From positions 42,730-106,729 of the forward strand of contig JAFGJO010000009.1 of assembly GCA_016929065.1 (NCBI GenBank): a stretch of 64,000 nt of DNA, in the 5' to 3' direction. The stretch's first letter is position 1. Each line of letters begins with the position of its first letter. A program made the translations under genes and the position numbers. This DNA is from Spirochaetales bacterium (GTDB taxonomy: Bacteria > Spirochaetota > Spirochaetia > SZUA-6 > RPPD01). This document shows positions 26,921 through 35,406 of the stretch, in pieces. The notes below the pieces were generated by a model. The model had not been told where the DNA came from. It searched no databases and was given only the letters and a program-made list of their open reading frames with translations.

Positions 26921-26931
26921 TTTTCTATAAT
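26903..26931 (+). promoter_or_regulatory. perfect-consensus sigma-70 promoter of the sugar-acid operon
   Basis: TTGACA (26903-26908), 17-base spacer, TATAAT (26926-26931): full consensus. Transcription should start near 26938, giving a leader of about 138 bases before the ATG at 27076. Confidence 0.85.
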
Positions 26932-27075
26932 CTGGTCTCTTGTTTTATATATCTGACATTTATACTCGACATGCTGTTATTATACCAAATTTCACGAAAA
27001 CTCAGCATGAAAAATAATTTTCGGTCCGCAGCAAAAGCTTCTATTGTGCTGTTATGCCGGTTTTTGGGGGATACA

Positions 27076-27924
27076 ATGAACGTATCATTTGATGATTTAA
27101 AAGGAAAAGTCTGTGCAATCACCGGCGGCGGTGGAATAATCGGAGCATCATTGTCTCAGGCACTTGCAGGCCTTGGGGTAAAAGTTGCGGTACTTGATTT
27201 GAATGTGGAAGCAGCCAACAAGGTTGCAGAACAGATTGCGAAGGACACCGGCAGCGAGGCAATTGGTGTTGAAGCAAATGTGCTTCAAGAAGCATCACTC
27301 CTTGAAGCCAAAAAGACCATAAATGAAAAATTGGGAAAGATTGAGATTCTGGTTAACTGCGCCGGAGGCAACCATCCACGTGCGACAACACAGAGTGAGT
27401 TTCTCACCGAACTGTCCGAATCAGCACTAAAGGATTCGTTCTATGGACTGGATGTGACTGCTTTTCAGAAAGTATTTGATTTGAACTTTTTGGGTACTCT
27501 GTTGCCGACGATGGTTTTTACAAAAGACATGCTTGAATTGAAACATGGATCAGTGATCAATATTTCTTCGATGAGTTCATACAAACCATTGACGAAAGTA
27601 CCTGCATATTCCGCAGCAAAGTCGTCAGTGAATAACCTGACAGAATGGCTCTCCACTCATTTGGCAAAAATGAATATCCGGGTGAATGCAATTGCTCCCG
27701 GTTTTTTCCTCACGGCCCAGAATAAATTCCTGCTCACCGACGAGAAAACCGGTGATTTGACGCAGCGCGGGAACAAGATTATTAACCGAACCCCGATGGG
27801 AAAATTTGGCGATCCGGCTGACTTGAACGGAGCCCTGGCATATCTGGCTTCGGATATTTCATCTTTTGTAACAGGAATTATCATTCCGGTTGACGGCGGC
27901 TATAACGCCTATTCCGGAGTATAA
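27076..27924 (+). CDS. SDR dehydrogenase, probable D-mannonate oxidoreductase
   Basis: A 282-residue short-chain dehydrogenase. The cofactor motif ITGGGGIIGAS (about 15-25) and the catalytic Ser165, Tyr178 and Lys182 are present, as is NCAGG. The sequence style (KDSFYGLDVTAFQKVFDLNFLGTLLP insert after residue 119, shared with SDR-type mannonate oxidoreductases) suggests D-fructuronate/D-mannonate interconversion. The ATG at 27076 has a GGGGG site; the open frame continues upstream to near the promoter. It heads an operon with a HAD enzyme, a LarA-family epimerase and gnd, which supports a sugar-acid substrate. Confidence 0.75.
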   Translation: MNVSFDDLKGKVCAITGGGGIIGASLSQALAGLGVKVAVLDLNVEAANKVAEQIAKDTGSEAIGVEANVLQEASLLEAKKTINEKLGKIEILVNCAGGNHPRATTQSEFLTELSESALKDSFYGLDVTAFQKVFDLNFLGTLLPTMVFTKDMLELKHGSVINISSMSSYKPLTKVPAYSAAKSSVNNLTEWLSTHLAKMNIRVNAIAPGFFLTAQNKFLLTDEKTGDLTQRGNKIINRTPMGKFGDPADLNGALAYLASDISSFVTGIIIPVDGGYNAYSGV

Positions 27925-27940
27925 TTTATTAGTATTTTCA

Positions 27941-28849
27941 ATGCAGGAAGGGTTGCATACGATTCAGGATCCGCATGACCAGCTGAAACAGCTGGAGAAA
28001 AAGCAGGAATTTTTTATTGGCATTGATTCAGACGGATGCGCGTTTGATACGATGGAGATCAAACACAAAGAATGTTTTTGTCCGAATACGATTAAATATT
28101 TTGGACTGCAGAAAATTGCCAAATACGCGCGGGAGACATGGGATTTTGTGAATTTGTATTCACAGACCAGGGGCTGCAACAGGTTTTTGGGAATACTTCG
28201 TGTTTATGATCTTTTGAAAACGCGAAAGCAGGTAATTGAACGGGGAGCTGTGCTGGCAAACCTGCTTCCGCTTCGTGAGTGGACACAGCTGGAAACAAAA
28301 CTGGGGACCGAGACCCTCGAGGCTTACATGAAGCAGAGAGATGACGGGATTCTGGCTACGGTTTTGGCCTGGTCAAAAGCAGTGAACCAATCGATCGAAG
28401 AAATGGTGTTCGGTATTCCGCCGTTTCCATTGATGAGAGAATCGCTTGAGGCAGTCACGGTATCAGCGGATGTACTGGTAATTTCCCAGACACCGCTTGC
28501 GGCGATCACCAGAGAATGGCAGGAGAATGACATTTACCAGTATGTGCGTCTTGTCGCAGGCCAGGAATACGGGACAAAAACAGAGCATCTTCTGTTTGCT
28601 GCGAAGGGAAAGTACGATGACGACAAAATCCTCATGATCGGGGATGCGCCGGGTGATCTGCAGGCAGCACAGTCAGTCAATGCATTATTTTACCCGATTA
28701 TTCCGGGACAAGAGGAACAGTCGTGGGACCGTTTTTATAATGAAGCGCGAAACCGGTTTTTCGCCGGAACCTATAAAGGGGAGTATGAAACTGAACTCAT
28801 TTCCGAGTTCAATCAGGCACTTCCTGTAACACCATGGTGGGAGAAGTAA
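27941..28849 (+). CDS. HAD-superfamily hydrolase
   Basis: A 302-residue protein with HAD motif I GIDSDGCAFDTM and motif IV MIGDAPGDLQAA, and a large helical cap inserted between them. It is probably a small-molecule phosphatase; the substrate may be a sugar-acid phosphate, inferred only from its neighbours. The ATG at 27941 is chosen as start; no clear ribosome site is seen, and a TTG at 27890 inside the previous gene is an alternative that would overlap it. Three bases separate it from the LarA-family gene. Confidence 0.75.
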   Translation: MQEGLHTIQDPHDQLKQLEKKQEFFIGIDSDGCAFDTMEIKHKECFCPNTIKYFGLQKIAKYARETWDFVNLYSQTRGCNRFLGILRVYDLLKTRKQVIERGAVLANLLPLREWTQLETKLGTETLEAYMKQRDDGILATVLAWSKAVNQSIEEMVFGIPPFPLMRESLEAVTVSADVLVISQTPLAAITREWQENDIYQYVRLVAGQEYGTKTEHLLFAAKGKYDDDKILMIGDAPGDLQAAQSVNALFYPIIPGQEEQSWDRFYNEARNRFFAGTYKGEYETELISEFNQALPVTPWWEK

Positions 28850-28852
28850 AAC

Positions 28853-30127
28853 ATGCTGTATTACGCAAAAGGCGGAGTTGATGTTTCTCTGAAAGATGAA
28901 GAGTTAAAGGCCGGATTGTTTGAAGCCCTTGATAAGCTGGGTGAACGAAAAAAAGTGCTTGCACTGCCGCCTGATTTTACCCGGTTTTTCTCACGGGCAG
29001 GCGACATTACCCGTTTTACCCATGAATACTATGGTGAACAGCTTAAAAATGTATTACCCACCCTGGGGACGCACTATCCAATGACCGAGCATGAGAAACA
29101 GGAAATGTTCGGGGATTTGCCGCGTGATCTTTTTGTTGACCATAACTGGCGCACCGATATTGTCACTCTTGGAGAAGTGCCGGCAGATTTCGTGAAAGAA
29201 GTCTCGGAAGGTGCATGCGATTACAGCTGGCCGGCGCAGGTCAATAAACTGATCATGAACGGCGGTTACGACCTTATTCTTTCTATCGGACAGGTATTGC
29301 CTCATGAAGTTGTCGGTATGGCAAATTATACAAAAAATATTTTTGTCGGAACCGGCGGAAAAGACGGGATCAATAAAAGCCATTTTCTGGGTGCAGCCTA
29401 TGGCATGGAGCGCATGATGGGCAGAATAGATACCCCGGTGCGCAAGGTTTTAAATTATGCTGCTGATCATTTTCTGAAAGAAGTTCCCATTATCTACGTG
29501 CACACGGTAATCGGAAAGGATGAAAACGGGACGCTTGCGGTGAAGGGATTGTTTATCAGCGATGATGAAAAAGGGTTTCGTCTCGCTGCAGAACTTTCCC
29601 TGAAAGTAAATTTTGAAATTCTGGATGAACCTCTTGAAAAGGTGATTGTCTGGATGGATCCGTCCGAGTTTAAAAGTGCCTGGCTCTGCAATAAAAGCAT
29701 TTACCGGACAAGGATGGCAATAGCAGATCAGGGAGAACTCATTGTTCTCGCACCTGCCATGAAAGAGTTTGGTGAAGATCCCGAGATAGACCGGCTGATC
29801 CGGAAATACGGATATCATGGGACACCAAAGGTACTTTCATGGGTGAAGGAAAACGAAGATTTGCGCGACAATTTGAGCGCAGCTGCACATCTTATTCACG
29901 GATCATCAGAAGGCCGGTTTACCGTGACCTACTGCCCCGGCCATCTCACGAAAGAAGAAATCGAGAAAGCGGGATACGAGTTTGGAGATTTGAAGGCAAT
30001 GATGGTGAAGTACAATCCTGAAAATCTGAAAGACGGTTATAATACGATGCCTGACAGTGAAAAAATATTTTTTATTTCAAAACCAGCCCTCGGGCTTTGG
30101 GCATATAAGGGAAATTTGGGGATGTAG
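28853..30127 (+). CDS. LarA-superfamily nickel-dependent 2-hydroxyacid epimerase
   Basis: A 424-residue protein of the LarA (DUF2088) superfamily. PPDFTR, GTHYPMTEHE (His74), LPHEVVG (His151), Lys161 and SHFLGA (His177) are present. The spacings His151-Lys161 (10) and Lys161-His177 (16) equal those of His174, Lys184 and His200, which in Lactobacillus LarA handle the nickel-pincer cofactor. So a nickel-pincer enzyme is likely. Within the superfamily, D-gluconate 2-epimerase activity is known; between a mannonate-type SDR and 6-phosphogluconate dehydrogenase, gluconate/mannonate epimerisation is the best guess rather than lactate racemisation. The ribosome site GGAGAAG lies in the end of the HAD gene. 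Confidence 0.8.
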   Translation: MLYYAKGGVDVSLKDEELKAGLFEALDKLGERKKVLALPPDFTRFFSRAGDITRFTHEYYGEQLKNVLPTLGTHYPMTEHEKQEMFGDLPRDLFVDHNWRTDIVTLGEVPADFVKEVSEGACDYSWPAQVNKLIMNGGYDLILSIGQVLPHEVVGMANYTKNIFVGTGGKDGINKSHFLGAAYGMERMMGRIDTPVRKVLNYAADHFLKEVPIIYVHTVIGKDENGTLAVKGLFISDDEKGFRLAAELSLKVNFEILDEPLEKVIVWMDPSEFKSAWLCNKSIYRTRMAIADQGELIVLAPAMKEFGEDPEIDRLIRKYGYHGTPKVLSWVKENEDLRDNLSAAAHLIHGSSEGRFTVTYCPGHLTKEEIEKAGYEFGDLKAMMVKYNPENLKDGYNTMPDSEKIFFISKPALGLWAYKGNLGM

Positions 30128-30251
30128 CAGGAAGAGCGGTTCTGTTTCTTCCTGATTATAGACAGTTGGAAGAACATCCAGGGGAACTTCCATGGAAATC
30201 TGAAAACTGTAGAATATACATGAAAACAACCAAAAAAAGAAGGAGCTTAGT

Positions 30252-31703
30252 ATGGGACAGGCTGATATTGGTCTTGTTGGACTCGCGGTTATGGGTGAAA
30301 ACCTTGTTCTCAATATGGAGAGCAAAGGTTTTACCGTTGCCGTGTTTAACAGAACCGTTTCAAAAGTCGATGAATTTGTAAACGGGCGGGGCAAGGGAAA
30401 GAATGTCATCGGGACACACTCGGTTGAAGAGTTTGTTAAAGCAATTAAAACTCCCCGAAAAATCATGATCATGGTGAAGGCGGGAAATCCCGTTGATGCG
30501 TTCATTGAGCAGATTATTCCCCATCTTGAAAAAGGTGATATTCTGATCGACGGAGGGAACTCTCATTTTCCCGATTCAATCCGCCGGACGGAATACGTCG
30601 AGAGCAAGGGAATGCGTTTTATTGGAACTGGTGTTTCCGGCGGCGAAGAAGGCGCTTTGAAGGGCCCCTCAATCATGCCCGGCGGATCTCCCTCGGCATG
30701 GCCGGAAATAAAGCCGATTTTTCAGGCAATCTCGGCGAAAACCTCTGACGGCGAACCATGTTGTGAATGGGTCGGTGAAAACGGAGCAGGCCATTTTGTA
30801 AAAATGGTGCATAACGGCATTGAATACGGTGATATGCAGCTTATCTGCGAAGCATACCAGATCATGAAGGATTTGCTTGGTATGAGCGCTGATGAAATGC
30901 ATGAGGTGTTTAAAGAATGGAATACCGGAGACCTGGACAGTTACCTGGTGGAAATTACGCGGGATATTCTGGCGTATAAGGATGAAGACGGGTCCGCTCT
31001 GGTGGACAAAATACTTGATACTGCCGGACAAAAGGGAACAGGAAAGTGGACGGGCATTGCTGCTCTTGATATCGGCATCCCCCTGACGCTTATCGGCGAA
31101 GCGGTTTTTGCACGATGTCTTTCTTCCATAAAGGATGAGCGTGTAGCAGCTTCCAAGCAGTTGACCGGACCGAAACCCACATTTAATGGTGATAAAAAAG
31201 CCTTTATTAATGACCTTATGAAGGGCCTCTATGCTTCGAAACTCGTTTCGTATGCACAGGGATATACGCTCATGCGTGCTGCTGCAAAGGATTACAAATG
31301 GAATCTCAATTACGGCGGGATTGCACTTATGTGGCGCGGCGGCTGTATTATCCGCTCTGCATTCCTCGGGAAAATCAAGGAAGCATTTGATCACAATCCT
31401 GCCCTTTCCAATCTGTTGCTTGATCCTTATTTCAAGGACAAGATTATTGGGTGCCAGGATGCCTGGCGGCGGGTCATATCAACTGCATTAAATAATGGAA
31501 TACCTGTTCCGGCGTTTACCACAGCATTGTGTTATTTTGACGGGTTCAGAAATGAACGACTCCCGGCTAATCTGCTTCAGGCGCAGCGGGATTATTTTGG
31601 TGCGCATACATATGAACGCGTTGACAAACCGCGCGGTGAGTTTTTTCATACCAACTGGACTGGACGGGGGGGTACGACCTCGGCGTCTACCTATACGGCA
31701 TAA
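30252..31703 (+). CDS. gnd: 6-phosphogluconate dehydrogenase, decarboxylating
   Basis: A 483-residue NADP enzyme: nucleotide motif IGLVGLAVMGENL, NRT (cofactor phosphate region), substrate motif GGNSHFPDSIRR, GVSGGEEGALKGPS and FVKMVHNGIEYGDMQLI, and the long C-terminal helical domain with the RGGCIIRS segment. It oxidises 6-phosphogluconate to ribulose 5-phosphate and carbon dioxide. It follows the LarA-family gene by 124 bases with its own GAAGGAG site, and is closed by a strong terminator. Confidence 0.95.
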   Translation: MGQADIGLVGLAVMGENLVLNMESKGFTVAVFNRTVSKVDEFVNGRGKGKNVIGTHSVEEFVKAIKTPRKIMIMVKAGNPVDAFIEQIIPHLEKGDILIDGGNSHFPDSIRRTEYVESKGMRFIGTGVSGGEEGALKGPSIMPGGSPSAWPEIKPIFQAISAKTSDGEPCCEWVGENGAGHFVKMVHNGIEYGDMQLICEAYQIMKDLLGMSADEMHEVFKEWNTGDLDSYLVEITRDILAYKDEDGSALVDKILDTAGQKGTGKWTGIAALDIGIPLTLIGEAVFARCLSSIKDERVAASKQLTGPKPTFNGDKKAFINDLMKGLYASKLVSYAQGYTLMRAAAKDYKWNLNYGGIALMWRGGCIIRSAFLGKIKEAFDHNPALSNLLLDPYFKDKIIGCQDAWRRVISTALNNGIPVPAFTTALCYFDGFRNERLPANLLQAQRDYFGAHTYERVDKPRGEFFHTNWTGRGGTTSASTYTA

Positions 31704-31725
31704 CCAGAGTATTTGAAAGATATTT

Positions 31726-31757
31726 GCCAACCGGATAATCCGGTTGGCTTTTTTTTT
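31726..31757 (+). terminator. intrinsic terminator after gnd
   Basis: Ten-base-pair stem GCCAACCGGA / TCCGGTTGGC with a three-base loop, followed by nine T residues. It ends the sugar-acid operon. Confidence 0.9.
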
Positions 31758-31780
31758 ATGTGCGCCCGGTAGGGCCACAT

Positions 31781-31811
31781 AAAAAAACGGCTGCCGTTTT
31801 GCGGCAGCCGT
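31781..31811 (-). terminator. intrinsic terminator after the MFS transporter gene
   Basis: Ten-base-pair stem (ACGGCTGCCG / CGGCAGCCGT) with a five-base loop; on the minus strand it is followed by a run of seven T. Located 16 bases after the stop of the minus-strand gene at 31827. Confidence 0.85.
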
Positions 31812-31826
31812 TTACATGCAATCAAA

Positions 31827-33392
31827 TTACTTTTTGGGTTTTTTGACTGCGGTTTTTTTAGCAGTTTTCTTTGCTGTTTTCTTTGCAGCTGGTTTTTTTG
31901 CAGCTGATTTTTTAGCTGCAGGCTTCTTTTTTGGAGCACTGCTTTTCGATGCGCTTGGTTTTTGAGGCACGGTTTTACCCTCCTTTTTATTTGCCGCTTT
32001 TATTGCGGACTTTGTTGACGATTTTGTTCTGGACTTTTTTTGAGCTCCTGATGATATTTTTCCTGAACGGGACGCATGGTTCGAAAAAATATGCGTCGCG
32101 TTCGGATCAAAATCATCAGCTTTATTATTAAGCGGCAGGGATCCTTTTTGGGGATCCTTTACCGATGTAATAATCAGATATACAGATACTATTGCCATCA
32201 CTCCGCCGAATAAAAACGGAGCAGGTGGCCACAACAGGTATAGCGCCCCTGCAACAAGGCTTGCCGGCAGCAGACTCACCCCGACGATTGTATGATACAA
32301 TCCCAGTGATGTGGCTTTGGTTTCCGGTGGAGCAAGATCGCTGACCAATGCTTTTTCAACACCTTCTGTCATTGCGTAATATATTCCATACACAGGCCAT
32401 AATACCCATAACAGCCATGTTGCATCAATACCAAAAAAGCTGATTATTCCAAAACAGGCATAGACCAGAGCATAGAGCGAATAGCCTGTAACGAGCAATA
32501 TTTTTCTCCCGATTTTGTCGGATAACGCGCCAAACAATGGCGAAAAGATTGTGGAGCTGAGATTGAAAACAATATACATCAATATTGTCGCTGACAGCTT
32601 GAATCCAAGATCCATGCTGCGGACAAGTAAAAACTGATTTGATGAATTTCCGAGCGTGAAAATAATGGTAGCGAAAAAAAACCATTTCAGATTTTTATCA
32701 ACACTAGCCAGACTGATTTTTGGCAGGATTTTTTTTTCTGATACCGCTTTGACATCATGGGTGAAAAACAGAAAAATCACTCCAATTGCAGCGGGAATAC
32801 AGGCAATAAGAAAGATGAATATAAACGGGTCAATAACAGCCTGATCGATGGGCTGTTCAGGTGAAATGCCATTCATGAAGTCGTCAATCGGTTTTTGGAT
32901 AATCGGAAGCTGAACGAGAAAAAAAGCGATCAACGCGCCGATAGTTGCACCGGCGAAATCCATTCCCCGGTGAAAGCCAAATGCTTTGCCTCTTTTTTTT
33001 GGGTCTGTTGATTCTGCGATCAGTGCATCGCGTGGGGCAGTCCGTATTCCTTTTCCCACACGATCAAAAAATCTGGAAAGGAAAACAACAAACCATCCGG
33101 CTGATGCCGCAATCAGCAATACTTTGGAAACCGCAGAGGTTGCATATCCGGCGATTGCGGGGAGCTTTCGTTTTTGCAGTTTGTCTGACAGATATCCTGA
33201 ATATACTTTCAGGAGACTTGCGGTTGATTCAGCAATTCCTTCGATGACGCCAAGCACCGGCCCGACGAGTCCCCGGGTCAATGCCCGCACGAATGCCTGG
33301 ATCAACGGGTAAATCATTTCGGAAGAAATGTCGGTAAACAATGAGGTAAGCCCGGTGAACAGAACATTTCGGGTAATTGCTTTTTCTTTCAT
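31827..33392 (-). CDS. MFS transporter with histone-H1-like basic tail
   Basis: A 521-residue protein. Residues 1-420 are a major facilitator with about 11-12 membrane helices; the motif A-like loop is SGYLSDKLQKRKLP and RVGKGIRTAPRDALIAEST follows, as in a widespread family of uncharacterised MFS proteins. Residues from about 430 form a soluble, Lys/Ala/Ser/Pro-rich tail with repeats such as KKPAAKKSAAKKPAAKKTAKK, like the C-terminus of histone H1. The tail is in the same frame with no stop or new ribosome site. The substrate is unknown. A terminator follows directly. Confidence 0.85.
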   Translation of the reverse strand: MKEKAITRNVLFTGLTSLFTDISSEMIYPLIQAFVRALTRGLVGPVLGVIEGIAESTASLLKVYSGYLSDKLQKRKLPAIAGYATSAVSKVLLIAASAGWFVVFLSRFFDRVGKGIRTAPRDALIAESTDPKKRGKAFGFHRGMDFAGATIGALIAFFLVQLPIIQKPIDDFMNGISPEQPIDQAVIDPFIFIFLIACIPAAIGVIFLFFTHDVKAVSEKKILPKISLASVDKNLKWFFFATIIFTLGNSSNQFLLVRSMDLGFKLSATILMYIVFNLSSTIFSPLFGALSDKIGRKILLVTGYSLYALVYACFGIISFFGIDATWLLWVLWPVYGIYYAMTEGVEKALVSDLAPPETKATSLGLYHTIVGVSLLPASLVAGALYLLWPPAPFLFGGVMAIVSVYLIITSVKDPQKGSLPLNNKADDFDPNATHIFSNHASRSGKISSGAQKKSRTKSSTKSAIKAANKKEGKTVPQKPSASKSSAPKKKPAAKKSAAKKPAAKKTAKKTAKKTAVKKPKK

Positions 33393-33462
33393 TACGTTCT
33401 CCTGTTTAAAAAAAACTATATGAAAAGAAAATCATTAAGTCAAGAAAGATCGTTCAACAACA

Positions 33463-33495
33463 CAAAAAAAAAGCTGCCGGAAGTTTTCCGGCAGC
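33463..33495 (-). terminator. intrinsic terminator after the coiled-coil lipoprotein gene
   Basis: Eight-base-pair stem GCTGCCGG / CCGGCAGC with a seven-base loop, followed on the minus strand by about nine T residues. Confidence 0.85.
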
Positions 33496-33516
33496 GTGTA
33501 TAAAATCATGAAAAAA

Positions 33517-34149
33517 TTAATTTTTCATTGCTTTCTGCATTGCAGTCAGGTCATTGATCGCAGCAGTCAGCTCAGAATTGGCAGCAAGAAAATCTGATCT
33601 CTTTTTATCAAAGGTATCTTTGCTGGCATCCGAGAGCTTTTGTTTGAGGTCCAGGAATTTTTTGTCAATTGCTTTCAAGTCATCACCGAGCTTCATGACT
33701 TTCTGTGCAGCTGCACCATCTTTTGGATTAGCCTTAAATGCTTTATAGGCAGCGAGAAAATTTTTGATGGGCTGATCAAGGCTTTTAATGACCTGATCAA
33801 CTTCAAACAGAATTTCGAAATCTTCGAGCTTTTCGAAAGGAAGGATGTATTTGGCGCCTTCATGTTTATCCTCAATTGCCTGATATGCGACAAGTGCTTC
33901 TTCACCCGCTGCTTCAAGTTTCGCTTTGATTTCAAGAATTTCAGCGCGAAGCGGCTGGATTTCCTTGATCGAAGCAGTGATAACTTCTTTGGACTGGCCA
34001 GCCTCAGTAAGTTTTTTTGATTGTGCTTCAAGCTGTTCAAATTTTTCTGTTAATGGGTCAATTTCTTTTTTCCATTCAGGTTCACAGCTTGTAAAAGCAA
34101 ATGCAATGAGTGCAATTAATGCAAGAATTATTATTCCTTTTTTCTGCAT
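33517..34149 (-). CDS. coiled-coil lipoprotein of unknown function
   Basis: A 210-residue lipoprotein: hydrophobic signal with lipobox FTSC. The mature part is nearly all helix with coiled-coil heptads (DPLTEKFEQLEAQSKKLTEA, later KFLDLKQKLSDASKDTF), rich in Lys, Glu and Ala, without other Cys. It has a strong AAGGAGG ribosome site, its own promoter and its own terminator. Probably a periplasmic or outer-membrane structural lipoprotein; no family recognised. Confidence 0.75.
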   Translation of the reverse strand: MQKKGIIILALIALIAFAFTSCEPEWKKEIDPLTEKFEQLEAQSKKLTEAGQSKEVITASIKEIQPLRAEILEIKAKLEAAGEEALVAYQAIEDKHEGAKYILPFEKLEDFEILFEVDQVIKSLDQPIKNFLAAYKAFKANPKDGAAAQKVMKLGDDLKAIDKKFLDLKQKLSDASKDTFDKKRSDFLAANSELTAAINDLTAMQKAMKN

Positions 34150-34549
34150 AGTTTCCTCCTTGTAAGAATACTGACTATAATATTAACTTGCTTTGAGAAA
34201 TGGATCAATAATTATTTTAAAAAAAATATTGCTGATAAATCGCTGTTTCTGGATGAAGGAACAGCATATCGATGGTGTTTTGTGAATCAGCTGCTGTTTG
34301 CCTGGAGGATAAAAGTTTTGTTAAAAATAAGTATTTATACCTATTTATTTTTTTTCGGTTTTATGATATACATGAAACGAAAGTTACATTTTTGTAGATA
34401 GTTTTCATTGAATATAATTCAGAGTGGACTAAAATCTCAAAAAATATTTATGGAGTTACCCGTATTTATGCATCATCCCGATGTGTATTGAATGGGGTGA
34501 CATAATGGCCAATTTCTGGATTAAAAATCTCAATTTATCGAGGATTTTC
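34150..34549. other. 400-base AT-rich intergenic region
   Basis: Between the divergent lipoprotein gene and nfnA. It holds the minus-strand lipoprotein promoter (34180-34208) and a TATAAT (34413-34418) that may serve nfnA but lacks a good -35 box. A GGGGTGA site before an ATG at 34505 could give nfnA 15 extra residues. No RNA gene or further ORF is evident. Confidence 0.5.
34180..34208 (-). promoter_or_regulatory. sigma-70-like promoter for the coiled-coil lipoprotein
   Basis: On the minus strand: TTGATC (34208-34203), 17-base spacer, TAATAT (34185-34180), about 30 bases before the ATG at 34149. Confidence 0.5.
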
Positions 34550-35401
34550 ATGAATAGAATACTGGAAAAAAAACAACTGGCGGAGAATGTCTTCAAGTAT
34601 GTTGTATCTGCTCCTTTGATAGCAGAAGAGCGCAAACCGGGACAATTTGTGATCGTACAGGTGGATACAAATTATGGCGAACGAATTCCGCTTACGATTG
34701 CAGATGCAAACCCGCAGAAGGGGACGATCACTCTTATTTTTCAGGTTGTCGGGAAAACCACCCATAACCTCGCAGCAATCAAACAGGGGGAGAGTGTGGA
34801 AAACATTCTGGGACCCCTCGGGATGCCTACTCATATCGAAAATAAAGGAACCGTTGTATGTGTCGGGGGAGGAATCGGTGTTGCCCCTCTGCATCCGATT
34901 GCCCAGGGATTCAAGCAGGCAGGAAATAAAGTGATTATTATCATCGGTGCCCGTACAAAGGAACTTTTGATTTTTGAAGATGAAATGAAGGCTGTTGCAG
35001 ATGAGCTTATTATCTGTACCGATGACGGATCGTACGGTCGAAAAGGATTTGTTACAGAACCATTGAAAGAATTATGCCAGCAGGTTCCCAAACCTGATCT
35101 TGCGGTCGCGATCGGGCCTCCGGTCATGATGAAATTCTGCTCTGAAACGACCCGGCCGTTTGAGATCCTGACGTATGTATCATTGAACACAATCATGGTT
35201 GACGGGACCGGCATGTGCGGCGGCTGCAGGGTGACTGTCGGCGGTGAAACAAAATTTGTCTGTGTGGACGGGCCTGAATTTGACGGCCATAAAGTGGATT
35301 TTGACAACATGATTCTGAGGCTGGGTGCATATAAAGAACATGAGAAAGAGGCCCATGAATGCCGGCTTGAGCAGCTCGCTGAAAAGAAAGAGGAGAAATA
35401 A
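34550..35401 (+). CDS. nfnA: NADH-dependent ferredoxin:NADP oxidoreductase subunit NfnA
   Basis: A 283-residue ferredoxin-NADP reductase-like subunit: FAD region RIPLTIAD, NAD-binding CVGGGIGVAPLHPIA, and the C-terminal [2Fe-2S] loop GTGMCGGCRVTV with a further Cys in FVCVDG. With NfnB it forms the bifurcating enzyme that couples NADH and reduced ferredoxin to NADP reduction. ATG 34550 begins MNRILEKKQL, the normal family start; an ATG at 34505 with a stronger ribosome site is an alternative. The nfnB start follows five bases after the stop. Homologues are also labelled sulfide dehydrogenase alpha. Confidence 0.88.
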   Translation: MNRILEKKQLAENVFKYVVSAPLIAEERKPGQFVIVQVDTNYGERIPLTIADANPQKGTITLIFQVVGKTTHNLAAIKQGESVENILGPLGMPTHIENKGTVVCVGGGIGVAPLHPIAQGFKQAGNKVIIIIGARTKELLIFEDEMKAVADELIICTDDGSYGRKGFVTEPLKELCQQVPKPDLAVAIGPPVMMKFCSETTRPFEILTYVSLNTIMVDGTGMCGGCRVTVGGETKFVCVDGPEFDGHKVDFDNMILRLGAYKEHEKEAHECRLEQLAEKKEEK

Positions 35402-35406
35402 ATTCC

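Noticed and set aside
28853..30127. Naming the LarA-family protein as lactate racemase
   Set aside because: The nickel-pincer residues fit, but the neighbours handle sugar acids and no lactate gene is near, so only the superfamily is claimed.
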